DNA from: Liolophura sinensis
Lineage: Eukaryota > Mollusca > Polyplacophora > Chitonida > Chitonidae
NCBI RefSeq assembly: GCF_032854445.1
Contig: NC_088301.1
Location: 47,861,116 to 47,925,115, forward strand
Reading direction: 5' to 3'
Length of the DNA: 64,000 bases
Position 1 is the first letter of the stretch. Every line of letters begins with the position of its first letter. Under the pieces are notes generated by a model, which had not been told where the DNA came from, did no database searches, and was given only the letters and a program-made list of their open reading frames with translations. Positions 14,401 through 29,900 of this stretch are shown here, in pieces. Position numbers and translations under genes: made by a program.

Positions 14401-17400
14401 GGTTAAAGTTACACATGTACCAAAGACCTTGCCTAAGCTCTAAGCATCCCTAACTTGACTCAAGCTGTCTGGCTGCAGCATCAGCTATCCTAGTTGTTGA
14501 GAGGGGCAGGGACATACTGCATTTATATATGAACTTCTGTCCATTTTGTGTAAATTTCACGTTTCTCAAAACTTGCCATATTGTACTGAATTGACTTAAA
14601 AGTAGGAATTATCATATAAAGACCTATACCAGAGGGAGTGAAAACATTATGCATATGACATGTGTAACAAGATGAGGAATATATGATCTGCAAAAAATGT
14701 ATTAATATATAACACTACATATGTAACAACTTGCAGGTCAAACTAGAACAGTGACTACAGTATGGTAGTTGGCAAATGGTCTCTCGCAGATTAACTCTGC
14801 TTTAGGGTTTTATTTTAACTGTTCATGTAAATGCTGAAACAGTAGCAAGTTACACGCCCTCTTGCATTATAAAGCTTAAGCAGAATTTCAGTGATGTTTA
14901 TAAAAGCTGGCAGTTTTGTTACCTGTCAGTGGTTTAGAATATCTTACAATGGGGTGTTCTTGTCAACCACTCAACACTTGTCACTGCTAGGATTTGGAGA
15001 TCTACCTGTCCTGTAGTTCATTGCACAATACAAACAAGAAGAGACAGCTCATCTTTGTGGTAGGGAGTCACAGCCCAGTGTGATTGGGTCAGATCCAGTG
15101 TTTAAAAGGTTTTGGTAAAGTGCTGACAGACAGAGTTGGGTTACTCCATGTGGAAGGGACACAGATGACTCATCTCAGCCTGTTATATCACAGGATATAC
15201 TGCCAGATAGGTGTCTCTGTTTAGTTCAGAGAAGTCCCTTTATGTGAAAGACTGTACCAACAAGCTGTTAGATTAGAAATATTGAAGGGTGTTTAGCCGG
15301 GCCATGTAGATAAGATAGTAACATATTGGGTTGCCTTGGAAGAGCCTGTCTGGTTACTGATGCTGACTGGTTGATCCTGCCTCCAGGGCCTTATCCCCTT
15401 TGGGCGTGAGCCACTGGGTAACCCCTTGGCTGCTCTGATGGCCTTGGTTGTTAAAGCTTGTCTGCGGCTACATTTGATAGTTTGACAAGTCAGGGAACCA
15501 TGGTTTGGGGATATAAAGTTGAGCCAAGTGTTTTAACTCCTTGCAGTCCTCTTCTAGCAGATGAAGGGAATGGTTGTCTGATGGTTGCATTTCATCCTCC
15601 CACTCTTAGCCTGCCATGCTCCTGTGTAATACAGAACAGATCAGTGGAGCAGTGGAGGGCTAGGGAGGAGGGGGAGGGGGGGGAGGGGGTAGGGGTCGAT
15701 TTTCTGGAAGGCAGTGTATACTTCCAGATCTACACATACAGGATGCACATTTGAGCATAGCTGATGCAAGCCATGTTTATCACACCTGGTTGGTGATTTT
15801 TCAAACCTAATTTATTCACAATGGTTCAGTTTTAAGCTGTAACAAGTTTTTACTTGAAACGTAAAACATTCTAACAATAATTTCTTCTTTGGTGGCTGTG
15901 AACTAGCTCTCCTGATGAAATTGGAAGATTAGAAAATATGTTTTCATAGGCTGAATGTGAATTTTATCTCAGCTGGCAAAATTTCATATTTCAAGGCTTA
16001 ACATATAATCCTATTGCAGGGAGTGTGATGCACTTTCTCCATGAGTAGGGCATTACACTACTGATCACAATGCTCCCTATGTCTCTTTTTTCACAGTAAT
16101 TGGTATGTTCATCTAACATAGGAATTTTTCTTCTTCTGTCACATGTGAGAGGTGGGTGGTTTGTGCTGGGCACTCTAGTTTCCTCGCCAAATTGGAATAA
16201 AAAAAACTGCCTTGGTATGGCATTAACATCAAACATATCTAATCCATGAGAATTATGTTTAATTTGAAGCAGAATTTAATTTATGTTGGCCTATTGATAT
16301 TTACCTGTAACCTTTGCACGAAGCTATTCACTGTAAGGTGAGATTTGTACTGTGCAAGCCTTATAAGTATTAAGGCCTGCTAAGAACAAGCTACCTCTAC
16401 AGATGACATGCACAGTGCATATAACTTTTGCTAACAGATTGATAAGAGTAATTCATTGGTCAGTGGGTGGTATCTGCTGTTGTCCACCCATTGTACACCC
16501 AACTTTAAGTATGTATATGCATGTGATAACCATTGACATTTCACATCCATAACATGCGAACAAGCGGACTTGTCTATACACAAAGTATTCTTTTTGTTTG
16601 ATGTCGTATGACCATCATGACGAGAATTATGATGGTGATGTGACATTTTGTACATTTACTGTCTATATTGATGGTGTTTGCATCTCTTTGACACCATGAT
16701 ATGACAGGTATACATGAAGAAGGAGCTGGTAAAGTGCTTATTGGAAGCGACTTGATCAAGTCTAGTTCAGGGTGGTATCTCTGAGTCATCAGCAGAACAA
16801 GCACATCAGGTATATACCAGTCTGTCCCGGGTGCAGCTCAACTCATGCAATGTACATGAGGGGCCAGGTGCTTGCAACCAGATTATGTTCATCAAACAGA
16901 ACTAGCTGGAACCAATGTTTAGTGTTAAATGTACATAGGTCAGTGTTTTTGCACATATGCATCTCAAGTAGGGTGCTGTAAAGAAAGGCCATAGAAAGGC
17001 CATGCAATGTCCAGACTGTCATACCATAAAGCAAGTATCATCAAGGTCGAATTAAAAGCAGACTTAGCTAGGTTTCTAGAAGACCTTGGATTTATGTTGG
17101 CAGAGGTTCAAATAAGTGAAAATGATTGAATTACTGTAACCCAGGCTGATGGTGCTGACTAGAGAATTGCTTGCCTTTAACCACAACACAGCATGTTTGC
17201 AGACCTCTGACATGTGCTCCTGTCTCATATCCTATTACAGACTCTGCCATGCTTTCTGAAGTTAACCAGCTGATTGTTATTCTGTGGATTTTTTGTGTGT
17301 GATTGTGGTTACACAGAGAAGAGCCTGTGTTAGACATGTTAAAAAGGTGTACTTCTAATTGGTAAAATGGGAGATAGGTGGACTAATTTTTCCGAAGGGT

Positions 17401-17924
17401 TTATATACCAGATTGTATACCTAGGTACTCTTTGAACCTTAGCTATTGTGGAGCTGTCATTGATGTGAAAAGTAATGTTGAGGAGTGCTCAACAAGAACA
17501 TGCTGCCATAACCCTATCAATGAAGGCCAGACTTGCCAGCCGCATGTGAATTGGACCTTCTCCAAGCACCATATAATGTGATAACCTGCAGTCTCACAGG
17601 CATCAAACTGTTTTCAGTTTGCTGCTAAGAAACAGATACCGTGACAAAAAGACATGCACGGGAAGTGTTGTCTTGAAGCTTTATGTCCACTGTGTATTGG
17701 GCAAACAGTATTCATGCCGAGAATTGAAAAATAACACAACATTTCTTGTTATCTTTACACAGGCTGGTCTTAACAATAGGTGTGCATTGCTCTGATGTTT
17801 TGTAAAGAAACACACATGTTGTATTCCAGAAGTATAGTTCATGTACTTTTATCTGACTTGTTCAGCTGAGGATCATGTCTTGACATAGGAATTTGCATGT
17901 CTTGACATAGGAATTTGCAACTGT

Positions 17925-17970
<46 letters not shown>

Positions 17971-20900
17971 TTCTAAGGTAGAAGGTACATCTAATTGGTA
18001 AAATATGAGATTGGTGGACTAAATTTTCTGAAGGGTTTATACACCAGATTGTATACCTAGGTACTCCTTGAACCTAAGCTATTGTTGAACTGTCATTGAT
18101 CAACCCAACCACTCACAGTGAGTGACTTATTAAATTAAAGTCTGCCGTGCTCTGCAGGGGATGTCCAGAGGGATTAATAGACATTGGGATAAGAAAAGCT
18201 TTATATCACCCCATAAGACAAATCTCTCCAAAAACTAATATTATATATAAATATTATTCCTTTTACATTTATTTACAGTCCCCACAATAATACATTCCAC
18301 ATAATACTGAATACGTTACCTAGATTGAACAGTAGTGCTAAAATGAAAGATATCAAATCTACACAACACACAACACATTGGTCAGATAACAAATTTAAGA
18401 TCCTGGCTAACAGTACACAGACAACAGATTTCCAATGAAAATCATTGTTTTCAATCGTTTTCTTCCTGTCAGTACATACATTAGCAGTGTTCTCTCTCTT
18501 TAACACTGCCTTTCAAAGTTTTTCAGTTTTACAAAGTTCAGGACGGAAATCAGGCTTTGTTAGATGTTAAAACAACTTTGTTTATTAGTAAGTGTCAACT
18601 CGGTCTGAATGGAAGGCCACAGGTCTCAACCATTTGACCACACTAATGTATTAATTAACCATACATTGTTATAAATTATTGTAAGAATACTATGTTTAGT
18701 GTACATAACGAACTGTATTATACTGTTTGATTTTACACTAATTTATAAAGATTAGTATTATTATCATTTTTGATCTCTCATCTTTGTACAGCTTTTCACA
18801 ATGATATGGCATGTCCATACTTGAAACTTTGTTGTCCCAGTGACCATTTACTCTGTGGAAACATGCCCATATATAAAGCCTGTTGAACTGTTCGACTGTT
18901 CCTTGATAAGAACAAGACTTTTGAGACTGCATACGGAATACAAAGATGTAGAAAGTTGAGAATTGTTTTTGTATTCTTTTATTTCTCCACATCAGAAAAA
19001 TCTTACTTTTATACATACATATATACATATATATATTTAGCCAATAGCAAGAGTAGGAATATGGAATAGGTAAGAAGACAACCAAAGTTCATCTGTAGTG
19101 CAAAAAGCAAAATTTTATTTTCAGCTTAAGACCATATGTGTGAGCAGACATTTTGATTGTGTTTTGTCGTCTTTATATTTCTTTCATGCAAGAACACAGC
19201 CTATCATACATGGAAATAAGCATGTACATACACTATATAGCTTGAACAGTACATGTGCAGATCCTTCTGGGAAGCTTCCCTACAGTGTTTTGCCATGTTA
19301 ATAAATCAAGTAGCCACCATAGGAAGCCAGATAATATTGCTGTTAGGTTTACACCGGAAGTTAGGATAACTCCTGGAACGTTCACCCCTGTAAATTACTG
19401 AACTGAGAAGGCTAACCAATCCAAACACCTCGGGAACTTCCACCACTTTTGATATTTTTCTGTATACAGATACTCTTCGTGTAAGATAAATATTAGTTTC
19501 TTATAAATTTAGCTCTGTGTGCCTAGATACATACAGAAATTGTTACGGTCGGCTTTCTGTGAATTGATAAACACATATCATTACTGCATGATGTCTACAA
19601 TACGTCGCATCTCTAGTAAACAGACATCCCATTAATTATTGTTGTTAAACCATATGTACATGTATCTTGCGTGTGTCCTATGTATGTCCATATACCCAAG
19701 CCAGTATATATAAACTTTATTTTATGCATATGAGATCAAATGCTACATTTCTAGAAACATTTCTGAAAGGGGTGGTTTTTCTTTTATATTCACATATTCT
19801 AGTGAATCATTTGCTGAGAATAAATTCTTGTAACTTGTAGTGATTATGCCTGCTAGTTTGATAAAAAAATGTGATGTTATTACATCTGGGATGGATAACT
19901 GTTTTAAGGACTTGCACATTTATAACTGATTTAAAGAAATTATCTGAGAAATTAAACAAAAACCAGAATTTGATACTGAAACTTGCAATCAAAGGTGTTA
20001 GTTTGTTAATCTCACCTGAAATGTTTACAGGTCTAAACCCTAGGCAGATTCTGGTCATTAGGTAACTCTTTCACTTTAACCAAGGCTTCTAGATAAATGC
20101 GGGTTAAAACTCACAAACAGCAGAATAATGGTCATTTTATGATGTTTTTATTGATTTTCTCTCAGAATGTATTGCTAAGCGGTAACGGAGGTGAACTGTG
20201 ACCAAAGACATTACCTCGATCGAAGCCTTTTATTCAGGTTACCAAAAGTGTGATTAAATACTACATGTACAATGTGTGGATTTTTTGAACAGCATCAATA
20301 TATGTTTTCCAAGCAGATACAGGGTTAGAGAACATTTAGGTTCGTTACCTTGAAAAAAAAAAAAAAGTGCTTTGCTGGTAGATTATGAACAAGTGCAGTT
20401 TTGTTGCAAATAGTGAGTCCAAATAGGTCAAAAATACATTGTCACTGCAGACAATTTTGAGCAGCCCTCAAGTGCTATAAAACACTTGCAAAACATGCAT
20501 GTTAATGTCATGATTTTGTCTGTGGTTCAATCTGAGGATAAAGCTCTAACCTTTGTTAAAAGTTCAATGCATTGTTATGATTAAAATGAAAGTTAATTTT
20601 CATGTCAAAATTTCCTTTAGATGTCTAATTAGGGATGGCAATCTTTAGCCCCTGAATGGGCAGGGTTGGTGGCCCCTTTGTAATGGGATGGTTTATTGTA
20701 AGGGTGGCATACTGGCAGCAGATGTACACCCTCAGTTCAGTCACGTTTCTTCAACTTACCAACTGGAGGTCAAAGCCCGCCTTACATGTGAGGACAAATT
20801 CAGAGCATTCTGTGGTTAGGGCTGATTCAACAAGTGGGCCAAGAGTTATTGAAAACACATGGATGGAATTTCACTACAGCCCTGTCTACATGTTCTTTAA

Positions 20901-23900
20901 CAGGTTGTTTGTCAGACAACTTCCCACAACCCCCTCCCTCTTCTAACTTGCTGAGAAAACATGTATTGGAGCCCTGCTTGGACCATTGTGATAATTACCA
21001 TACAACATAACTGTAATAAATACTGTGTTTTGACAGCATTTGTGCCTTCCAGACAGACAGCTAAATAAACATGTGGTGAACATGAATTCTACAACATTTC
21101 TCACAATATAAATCGAAATATTTTGCACCTAACTTTAGAACTTGAATTAATATGTGTATTTTTGGTGACAGGCATCAAGTACTGATTTTGAAAATGTTGT
21201 CGCTGCATACTTAAGTATGCACTGAAAACATATTGCGTCTTCAATGTATTTGTAACATGCATTTGGTTTTATTTTCTTATTTCTATTGGTGCAATAACCC
21301 ATGTATACATATGTATTATTGCGCTGGGAACTTAGCTCATAGACCTGAAAAACATGATCTCATTCTGAAAATGTGGTTTCATTATATCACCATGTATGAG
21401 TAAAGAGTTTTCAAAGTACTATCTTTGTATAAATTTAAATGAATTCTAACAAGTGTCTTAATTCTGTCACATACACAATGCAGTTTGAGGTTGTACCTGT
21501 GCATTATTCCGATCAAGATGTATGCAACAAGAAACTAATCGTGTTTGTGTCTATTTAACTCTTTACAGCATTGTTAGGGTCAAGTACAATGAAGCGCTTA
21601 CTATAGAGATTCATTGTCATGAGCATGGCACTTGTTTGTCTTTTGATGCAGTATGCAAAACAACTGAAAGGCCCTGCACACAGGGCTAGGTCGGCAATTT
21701 TATTGTACTGAAAGTATGCCAGGTCATAGTTCCTTTTGTGAAGATCTAAAGGGATCATGTTCTTTTCTTGTCTCTGTGGGTCCTATTTTAAAAAAATAAA
21801 CTGTCTAATAAAATATATTATTTCACTTTCTGAGAATTTACTCTCTGTGTCTGTTAAGCTATATACAATGTAGCTCTCTATGCAGGAAAGTTTACATATG
21901 TATGTAAGTTTATTAAAATTGAAAGGATATTGAAAGGTGAAAGAATTCTTGGGTTTTCTGATATTTGGTATCTGTGTTACTTCCATTACATGTGGTTCTC
22001 ATGTTGGCCACACAGACTTAATTTCATTATCCCACATTACTGTGGAGTTCGTGGAGGGATATAGTATAAATGAGGTCCAGTTAACTTTTATTTTTAATCA
22101 CATCAACTGAACTTAATGAGTAATTAAAATAATGTTAAAGGTTAATTATATTATTTTAGTCCAATTTATATGGAAGGCTGTTCAAATCACCCAAGTTTTA
22201 GGAAGGAGTATACAGCAAATTCAGGGAATATAACATATATTAATTACAGTGATGAACTAATCTAGTCCAGCCAGGTTAAGGATCTACTCTGATCTACTTT
22301 ACCAATTATTCTCAGAGTTGTTACAGAGTTCAACAAGCATGCAGAGATGGGGCTCTGATAAATTCAGCACATGATATGCATTTCAATTTTTACCTTTTAC
22401 CTGTTAAAGTGAAGAACTGTAATGATTGTGTTTATATTTGAGAAAAATAGTGTCTTACTAATAATCCATATGTGGAAAAGATACAAAAGTGCATGATAAT
22501 ATGTGATGATACACAGCAGGAGTGGGTAATGTGTCGTCTTTGTGCATGCTTGCAATGTCTGGAAAATGATTCAGATTCAGTTCAGTGTCTTTGAGCTCAG
22601 TTCTTCGTGCTGTGGTTTGAAATTGCTTTCTGGTCAGAATGAGAATTGCTGAAATTGTAAACAGCTGATCCAGGTAAGTATTAGGCATTGGACACTTAAA
22701 ATATAGTGCTTTTGTGCTAAAATGTCAAAAAGTGCTAAGTTTCCGTTGCTTTCTATTGAACCTTTTTAGGCTGGCAGTGCAAAGATGGTTGTCAGAAACT
22801 TGGCACTGCTACACTCAGAAATCTAGAACATGGGCAATTTGTTTTTCTCTGGATTTATTGCAGCCTAATCAGCTTTTCAGCCCTAAGGTTATTGTTGCTA
22901 GTTCAGTTTTCCTGGATCATCATAGCGATTTATTGTTTTCTCATCCATTTTGGTTGTAGAAGTGATGTCAGTTTGGCCTGGCAGTATTTGCACTCTGGTC
23001 TTAATGGTTTTAAGATGTAGCTCTGGTTACCCCATGGGTGATAGCCTAATGTTAAATGATTAATGATAAGGGCAGTCTTCATGGGATTCAGGGTGGTACA
23101 GGGCTGGCTATGATACCTCCAGATTTAGACACTGTGTTCCCCATAGAGGTTGAGAAATGTGTGTGATGAGACAACATGATTGGATTAAACTCTTCTCCCC
23201 CTGGAGGTCATGACCCCTCAGTCCATCTGTATTAGCCATCATGTCAGAGTAACTTGGAACTAATTAGATTTAAAGGCATACAGACACATCAATCTGAGGA
23301 AATGAATCTTGAATCCAACCCCTTGCTAATCTGGTGCAGGGATCCACATTATATCATGAGCACAAAATGGCATAATTAAACAGAAGGGCTGCTCAATATC
23401 TTTTTCATTAATGAGGTTATGGTTTCTTGTTTACACACATTGTACACAGTGTAATTCTGTCTGTGATCTAGTAATTTGCTCTGGACTAGTCAAAACTGAT
23501 TTTTTATGGTTCATTGGTGACGTTGCACAGAAGCTCAATAAGGAAACCTGATCACAAACTTCCTTTATTTGTGGTGTCAAATTTAAACTGGTTGTTTCCT
23601 TGCATCTCAGTGAATACTGATAATAAAAACTAAGTGACTTTCAAGTTGGATTAAAATGTTCATAGTAGCATGAATTGTAGGCTTTGAGTATATTTTCATT
23701 TTAGTACATTCTGTCAAAGTTGTTTAACATCGTGGCTGGGTTAATTATTTACTGAAAGTTTACTGACTATAAAAGTTTGCCATTTAAAGAAACATATGTA
23801 GCCAACTTGTAGTATTTAATGGTAACCCAGCTGAACTGCAGTGTCACTAAGATAATATTTGGCGTTTAATCATTCATTATTAACTGGGGAGCTTATTTAC

Positions 23901-26900
23901 TTAGATTTACTGAGATTGTTGACAAATCAATCCATCATTGCAAACCAGAGACCATATGGTTTTTAGAAAGACAGATTGTAGATGACTAACCTAATTAGAG
24001 ATATTACATCTCTTACAAATACTTGCATATTTGATATTTATCATATTTACTTCTAATTATGGTTGGATAAATCTGTTTTGTCCACAAACATACTTAGAAA
24101 GTGAAATACTTTGTTGAGCTTGAGGTTTACTCTATGTGAAAGTCCTTTAAAAAAGAAACTATTTATATTTTATAAGAACATTGTCTTGGAAAGTATGTGT
24201 TAGTGGTGAAAAACTTACACTGATATGAAAGGCCTTGAATTTTATACACATATGCTGACCCACATACAGGCAGAAGGCAAGTATGCAAACACATACACTG
24301 AGATGTAAGGCAATGATTCTCAAACTGAAGACATTTCATTACTACACATGGTATGCTCTATCTTGGAAGGTTTTTTCAAGCATTTTCAAAACAGTCTGTT
24401 CCCTCTGTTTCTGGCCTATGTTTATTGTTTGCCTCTGCAACACTTTGTTCTCCATCAGCAAAGTAGCCATACATGTGTGAGCAGGGGCAGAAATGGTTGT
24501 AACTGCATGCACAAGAGATGGCTTAAGCCTTGCGGCTAGAAGGAACTGGATGTCAATTACTCCATTACGTTAGATCAGTAGTGGAAGCTTTCGTAAGCAG
24601 GGATTAGTGCATATTTAATGTTATGGTTAATTGACTTGTGAGTCATACTGAATGCGTAATCAACAGGACTCTAAAAAGGGGGAACATGTCAACATAATCC
24701 ACCTGACAAAAAAAACATGACCAGTGTCTTGAGCAAAGCTTTTGTAAATCCCAACCTCATCTCCAAGCTGACTTGGATATCTGATGCACAGATCCCTTAT
24801 ACTGATGCTGGCATGTATATTTTAGTTTAAATTAGTTGATGAGGAGGGAAACATTTATTTAAATTTTATAAAAAAGAATATTTACAATCCCCAGCTTATA
24901 ATGTGCAAATATGATTCTAAAGTAGATATATGAAATACAAATATATGATGAAAAGCACTAGTGCAGATTGATGTACTAAATTCACTTTGGACTGCCATTA
25001 TTCAGGAATTGGGGCACTCTGCTTGCCAGTTCTGCTCTGTGTTTATGATGGCAACTATTATTGCAACTACGAGTGTGCATGCTATGGGTATACCATGAGT
25101 GGCTGTATATCCAGCCCTTTAACCTGTTAGGAGTGTGTAAAGTGTATGCATTTGTAGTCTGCTTGTCCAATCATCCACTGGTTGTACAAGAATCCAGGCA
25201 ATGAGGTCTGAGGGGTCTGCATTGTGGTAGGGCTTTTCCCCTGGGTACCTCTATAGGATAGCCTGGCCCATCTTGGCTTGGCTGTGTGGTCCATTGAAGT
25301 ATTGAAGTATCCAGAGCCATATGTGTGACTAACTAGAATTAGGGCTACCTCTGCCAGCCTGTACCATCAGGTTGCTGTGGATTCAGTGGGCTTTGAGAGT
25401 ATGCATAGTCACTTTGCCTTTATGTAGTGGTTTATAGGGTGAGGTTCTGCATCTTGGAAGGAAATTTACATATATATTTAAATAAGTTTTCTCTGTGGTG
25501 CATGTACATCCAGACATTGAGACATATTAAAAGAAGCTCTACCACACGAAAAATAGAGTTTGATCGTTTCTTGCAGAACAGAATGGTATTCTCATCAGCA
25601 TTTCAGGGCTGTTAATGCTAGATGTTTTTGTAACTTTTAAAGTATGGTATAGTACATTTATCATTTAATTATTGCAATAAAAATGTTCATTATTTAGTTG
25701 AAGTCTCAGGATTTCTGTCTCTGATAAAAGTGATATTTCACCTTTGTTATCACATTTTGATATTTCAAACACAGACGCTATAACTTCAAAGAAGAAACAT
25801 TGTGTTTCCAGACATTTCAATCCAAGCTCAGCAGGGTGACATAAATGATAATATAAGAAGCCATAGTAAATTCTTAATAGAACATGCATGTCCATGTTAT
25901 CAGTATGAGTGCAAATGTGTGGGGTATTCTTGTCAAAATATAAAGATAAATAAAATATTATATAATGAAGGTTGAATACGATAAATATTTTTCTGGTGAA
26001 GAGTGGAAATGTTAACCCACAGGATGCAAATCTTTTCCACAACTCTCCTCAAAAATATTTATGGTATTAAACCATCACTGTGCTATATGGTCAATTTACT
26101 TTCCAGACCTTGAGAAGCTTAATAGGCTGTTCATTGATCTTCCCAAAAGCCATATTCCTCAAACCAGTATTTTTACAGACTTCTGCAACCATGCACACTC
26201 ACAGTCAGACAATCTGTTTGTATCTAGATATGGGAAATCCATGTACAATTTACAAGCCTTTTATCATCATGTAATACAGGAATCTTTGTGCTTATGCAGT
26301 GTAGATTTTCTGTATGCTGCAAAGAAGATCGTATGTGCATCCACATGGATTTGCAATGTATTGTACTGCCTGATTACTCATACTTAGTCCTGGATTGACT
26401 TTGTGAGAAGATATCCAGAAGGACTGAAATCTACCAGGATAGAGAAATAAACACAGTTCAGTCAATCTGGGTGTAATGTTACCAATGACTTTCTCACTGC
26501 CTTGTTTTTGAAGGGTGCCAAGCCTCCCATGGAATGATGCTAAGGTATCTTTGACTGAAGATAAATATGATTACATGAACAACATCTCAGTAACTGCTAT
26601 TTCAGGATCGGTTTAGAGCCTTTATAGTCAGATGTATGCCCATGTGGTTGCGTATAGCCATCAACGTTGTAGACTGTGGGCTGGTTTATTCAGGTGTTCT
26701 TGAAGTTGTAAGTCTGAGGACATCTTGAAAGACTTGAGATGGGAAGCGCAAGAGAACATAAGCTCATAAGCAATCACTTGACATGCTGGTTCCTAGGGGT
26801 ATGCGAATGTGTAACTCGATGGTTATAATCCCTGGGCACCCAGAAGAGAACTCTTTAAACTGTGCTCACAGGGAGAAAGTCAAGCTCTGGGTTTTGTCAC

Positions 26901-29900
26901 AAAGCTAAGAGGTCCATATCAACAAGGTATTGAGTTGTGTAGGGGTCACACCTTTAGATTAAAGAGGGCAGATGCAGGGCTATAGGCTCTCTGAGAACAG
27001 ACGAGGCTCTGTGAACTCAGGGGTTGCTATCTGATGTTTACTACCCCCAACTTTCCACACCCTGATATTAACTTAACCAACTTAAGTGGTTGTCTTGCCT
27101 TTCTGCCCAAATCGCCATGATTTCACAGCAAGGCAGTTTATTGTTTTAACATGCCATTAACATGTCTTATATGATATTTAAGAGGGGTGTTATCATACAC
27201 TGCTATATTTTGAAAATGTAGAAATTTTGCCTGAACTTTACATGACCATCATTATAATCACAAATCTTAATATGAGACTTTTCAATATTTTGTTACCTAT
27301 TAGTATGCTTGACTGGCTAAAAAAAAAATAATGTCCATAGTATCATTCAGAATTCTAATGTATGTGCAGAGTTCTTGTATATTACGTAAATCAGGAATTT
27401 ATTTAACACTTTCAATTCATTTCTGTATTACAGGGGAGGGCTTACAAAAATATGGATAATTATTATTATACACACATTCATTGTATCTTTACATTCTTAA
27501 TATTATATATGAAAGCAGCATTACTACACACTGAAGTGACTGGAGCCGTTTTGGTTATAGTACATCTATACATCCCAGCATTAAGTCCACAAACTGCATG
27601 CAGCCTGAGGGCCATGTCTAGCTTTTCCTAGGTAAGAGTACCTCTTATCTCACCATCTACAGACAAATCTGCTCTCATCACCTGAAAGGAGTTTGTCATG
27701 GTGGTTTTAATATTTATGCTAATTTGCAGTAATTTAGAGAAACTAGGCAATGCCTGTGAACAGATTAATTGTTACACCTATATGTAGGTATTTATGAGCG
27801 AAACATCTACACTTGCAGCAGTCTGTAAGATAGAGACACATCACAAGCATATTAAATGTTAAGTTCACTTTTGCATTAAACATTATATTAACTTGACTGA
27901 AGAGTGGTGGTGCGTACATCTACTGTGCTATGTATTACCTGTACATGATGATGTGAAGAAAAAAGGACAGGTTAACAAGTGCCTCATACCTGTTAGACAG
28001 GCTTCACAATCCTCTACAAGAGAGGGTGGTAAGGTATAAGTCAACCTTATGTGGGCAGATACATGAGTACATCATCACACATTTTAAGTCTTCTTCTTTG
28101 TTTAGGCACCATTACTTAACTTTGTAACTACGCAGGATGGGCCAAAAACACCAGCTTGAACCCCGCCATTGCAGCTTTGGCAGTTATATTTTACATTTAT
28201 TTTGTCATTGTCATGTAACTGAAAAATTATTAAGTATGATGTAAAACCTAAAGCATACATACATACATTTAGTGTATGATTTTTCTCCATATATACTTGA
28301 AAATATACTTGATTTTTCTTCTGATAGTTATTTATCTACTTCAAATTTGTGTTTTCGGTAATTTGAATAAGGATTTAAATCATTTAACGAATACTGGTAA
28401 GTAAAATTTGAAGACCAACCCTTTATTGAAATGCTAATCTAAACTTCTGAAAAAAAAATCCAGCGTTTTACTGGCGATTCACAAATTCTATGAGTTTTAG
28501 GAAGCTCTTACTTTCAACAAAACCAAATATAGTGTTTCACATATAAATCAAATTTGGATACAAGTTTGTTAAAAGTAGGCTGAAAGTGTAACTTAAAAAG
28601 CAATATGAGAAAAGTCTCTTGGCTAACAAATTAGGAAATAGGTGGCTGTACCCTCTGGCACTATTTAGTGTCTATTGCATTTAAAGGAATGAAAGGAACA
28701 CTGATCTTGGAGGGCATGAACCTTATCAGCCCATCCATCCAAAAATAAGGTACTAGTAATCAAAGAAATAAAAACAGTATGTGTTAGTGTTGTATTTTTT
28801 TCACGAAGGGTAATGTTATATGATATTTTTTTGCATAAAAAAATGCACCTTTTGAGCAAATTTTTAGGTAAAATAATGTAATTTAGATATAACCTATTTT
28901 CTTGACCCTTTCTGACTTTGTCAATCTGTACATTTTTGATGTATTTTTAAGTACATATCTGTTCATTGCATGTATAAGTATCACTAGTATGACATGGAAG
29001 TTGAACTGTTCAGAAAATATTTTTTACATTAGGATTGGTTCATTGCTTTTATGTGAAAAGTTCCTAGAAAAAATAATGTGACAAAAAGTAACATTAACCC
29101 TAGTCGTAACAGCTCAGATTGAACGTATGCTTCAAGTCTTAAGTAGTCTTACGACAGGGAAAGGAGAAGATAAAACAGGCATGCTAATGTAAGATTACAC
29201 AGTCTGCAGGACTTGCTCAGTATGCTGATGGAGTACTGAGTATCTTTTCATTTTTTTCTAAAGAATCAAATAGAGAAAACATTAGAACCAGTGAAAGAGG
29301 ACAACATTTAATTTTACAGGTGACAGTACTTAATTTCAGAGCAAATTACATTCATGTATAAAACAGGTGAGGAACATCAGTTGTAAAGAGTAGGAATTTT
29401 CAGGAGAGAAATGATCAAAATGTTGAAATTGTTTGAATGTCTTATCCTGTGAAAATTAAGGTTTCATGTTTGACTTTTTCTTGAGTTTTATGTTGACATA
29501 CCAGGTACCCATTCAGTTATGAAATTCTTGTTACTTACAGATACCCATGTACTGTAATTAACAATGTTTTTTTTTCTTTTTTCTGGCATTCTGATCTGTG
29601 AAGTATTGAAACAAAGAAAATTTTTTTCCATTCAAGTTTATAACAATTCATCATTTTCCAATTATCTACTGACTAAAAGGTAATAAACTTTGACAGTGAA
29701 GTGATTAATCGTCTGAACAGGGGGATGCAAGTCACAAGAATTCATTCTGCTTTTTATAATTGGCATAAACAGAGTTTTATTCATCTCTTCTGGTGTCAAA
29801 ACAAAGTTACAAGGCAGACCAGACCACCCAGCTTAATGGTCACTGATGACTTTGAGCCAACACCTTACCTTTGTAGGACACTAGCATATCCCCAGTACAA

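Noticed and set aside
15387-15417. Short stretch reading [10 protein letters not shown] after CTCCAG
   Set aside because: Superficial likeness to the propeptide pattern, but too short, missing key residues and lacking a consensus donor.
20656-20946. 96-residue open frame in the 29-kb intron
   Set aside because: No recognised domain, no splice context and normal intron base composition; about what chance gives in 64 kb.
22769-22960. Open frame after a CTTTTTAG acceptor
   Set aside because: The phase 0 frame stops early, and the other open frame has no family likeness and no good donor in the right place.
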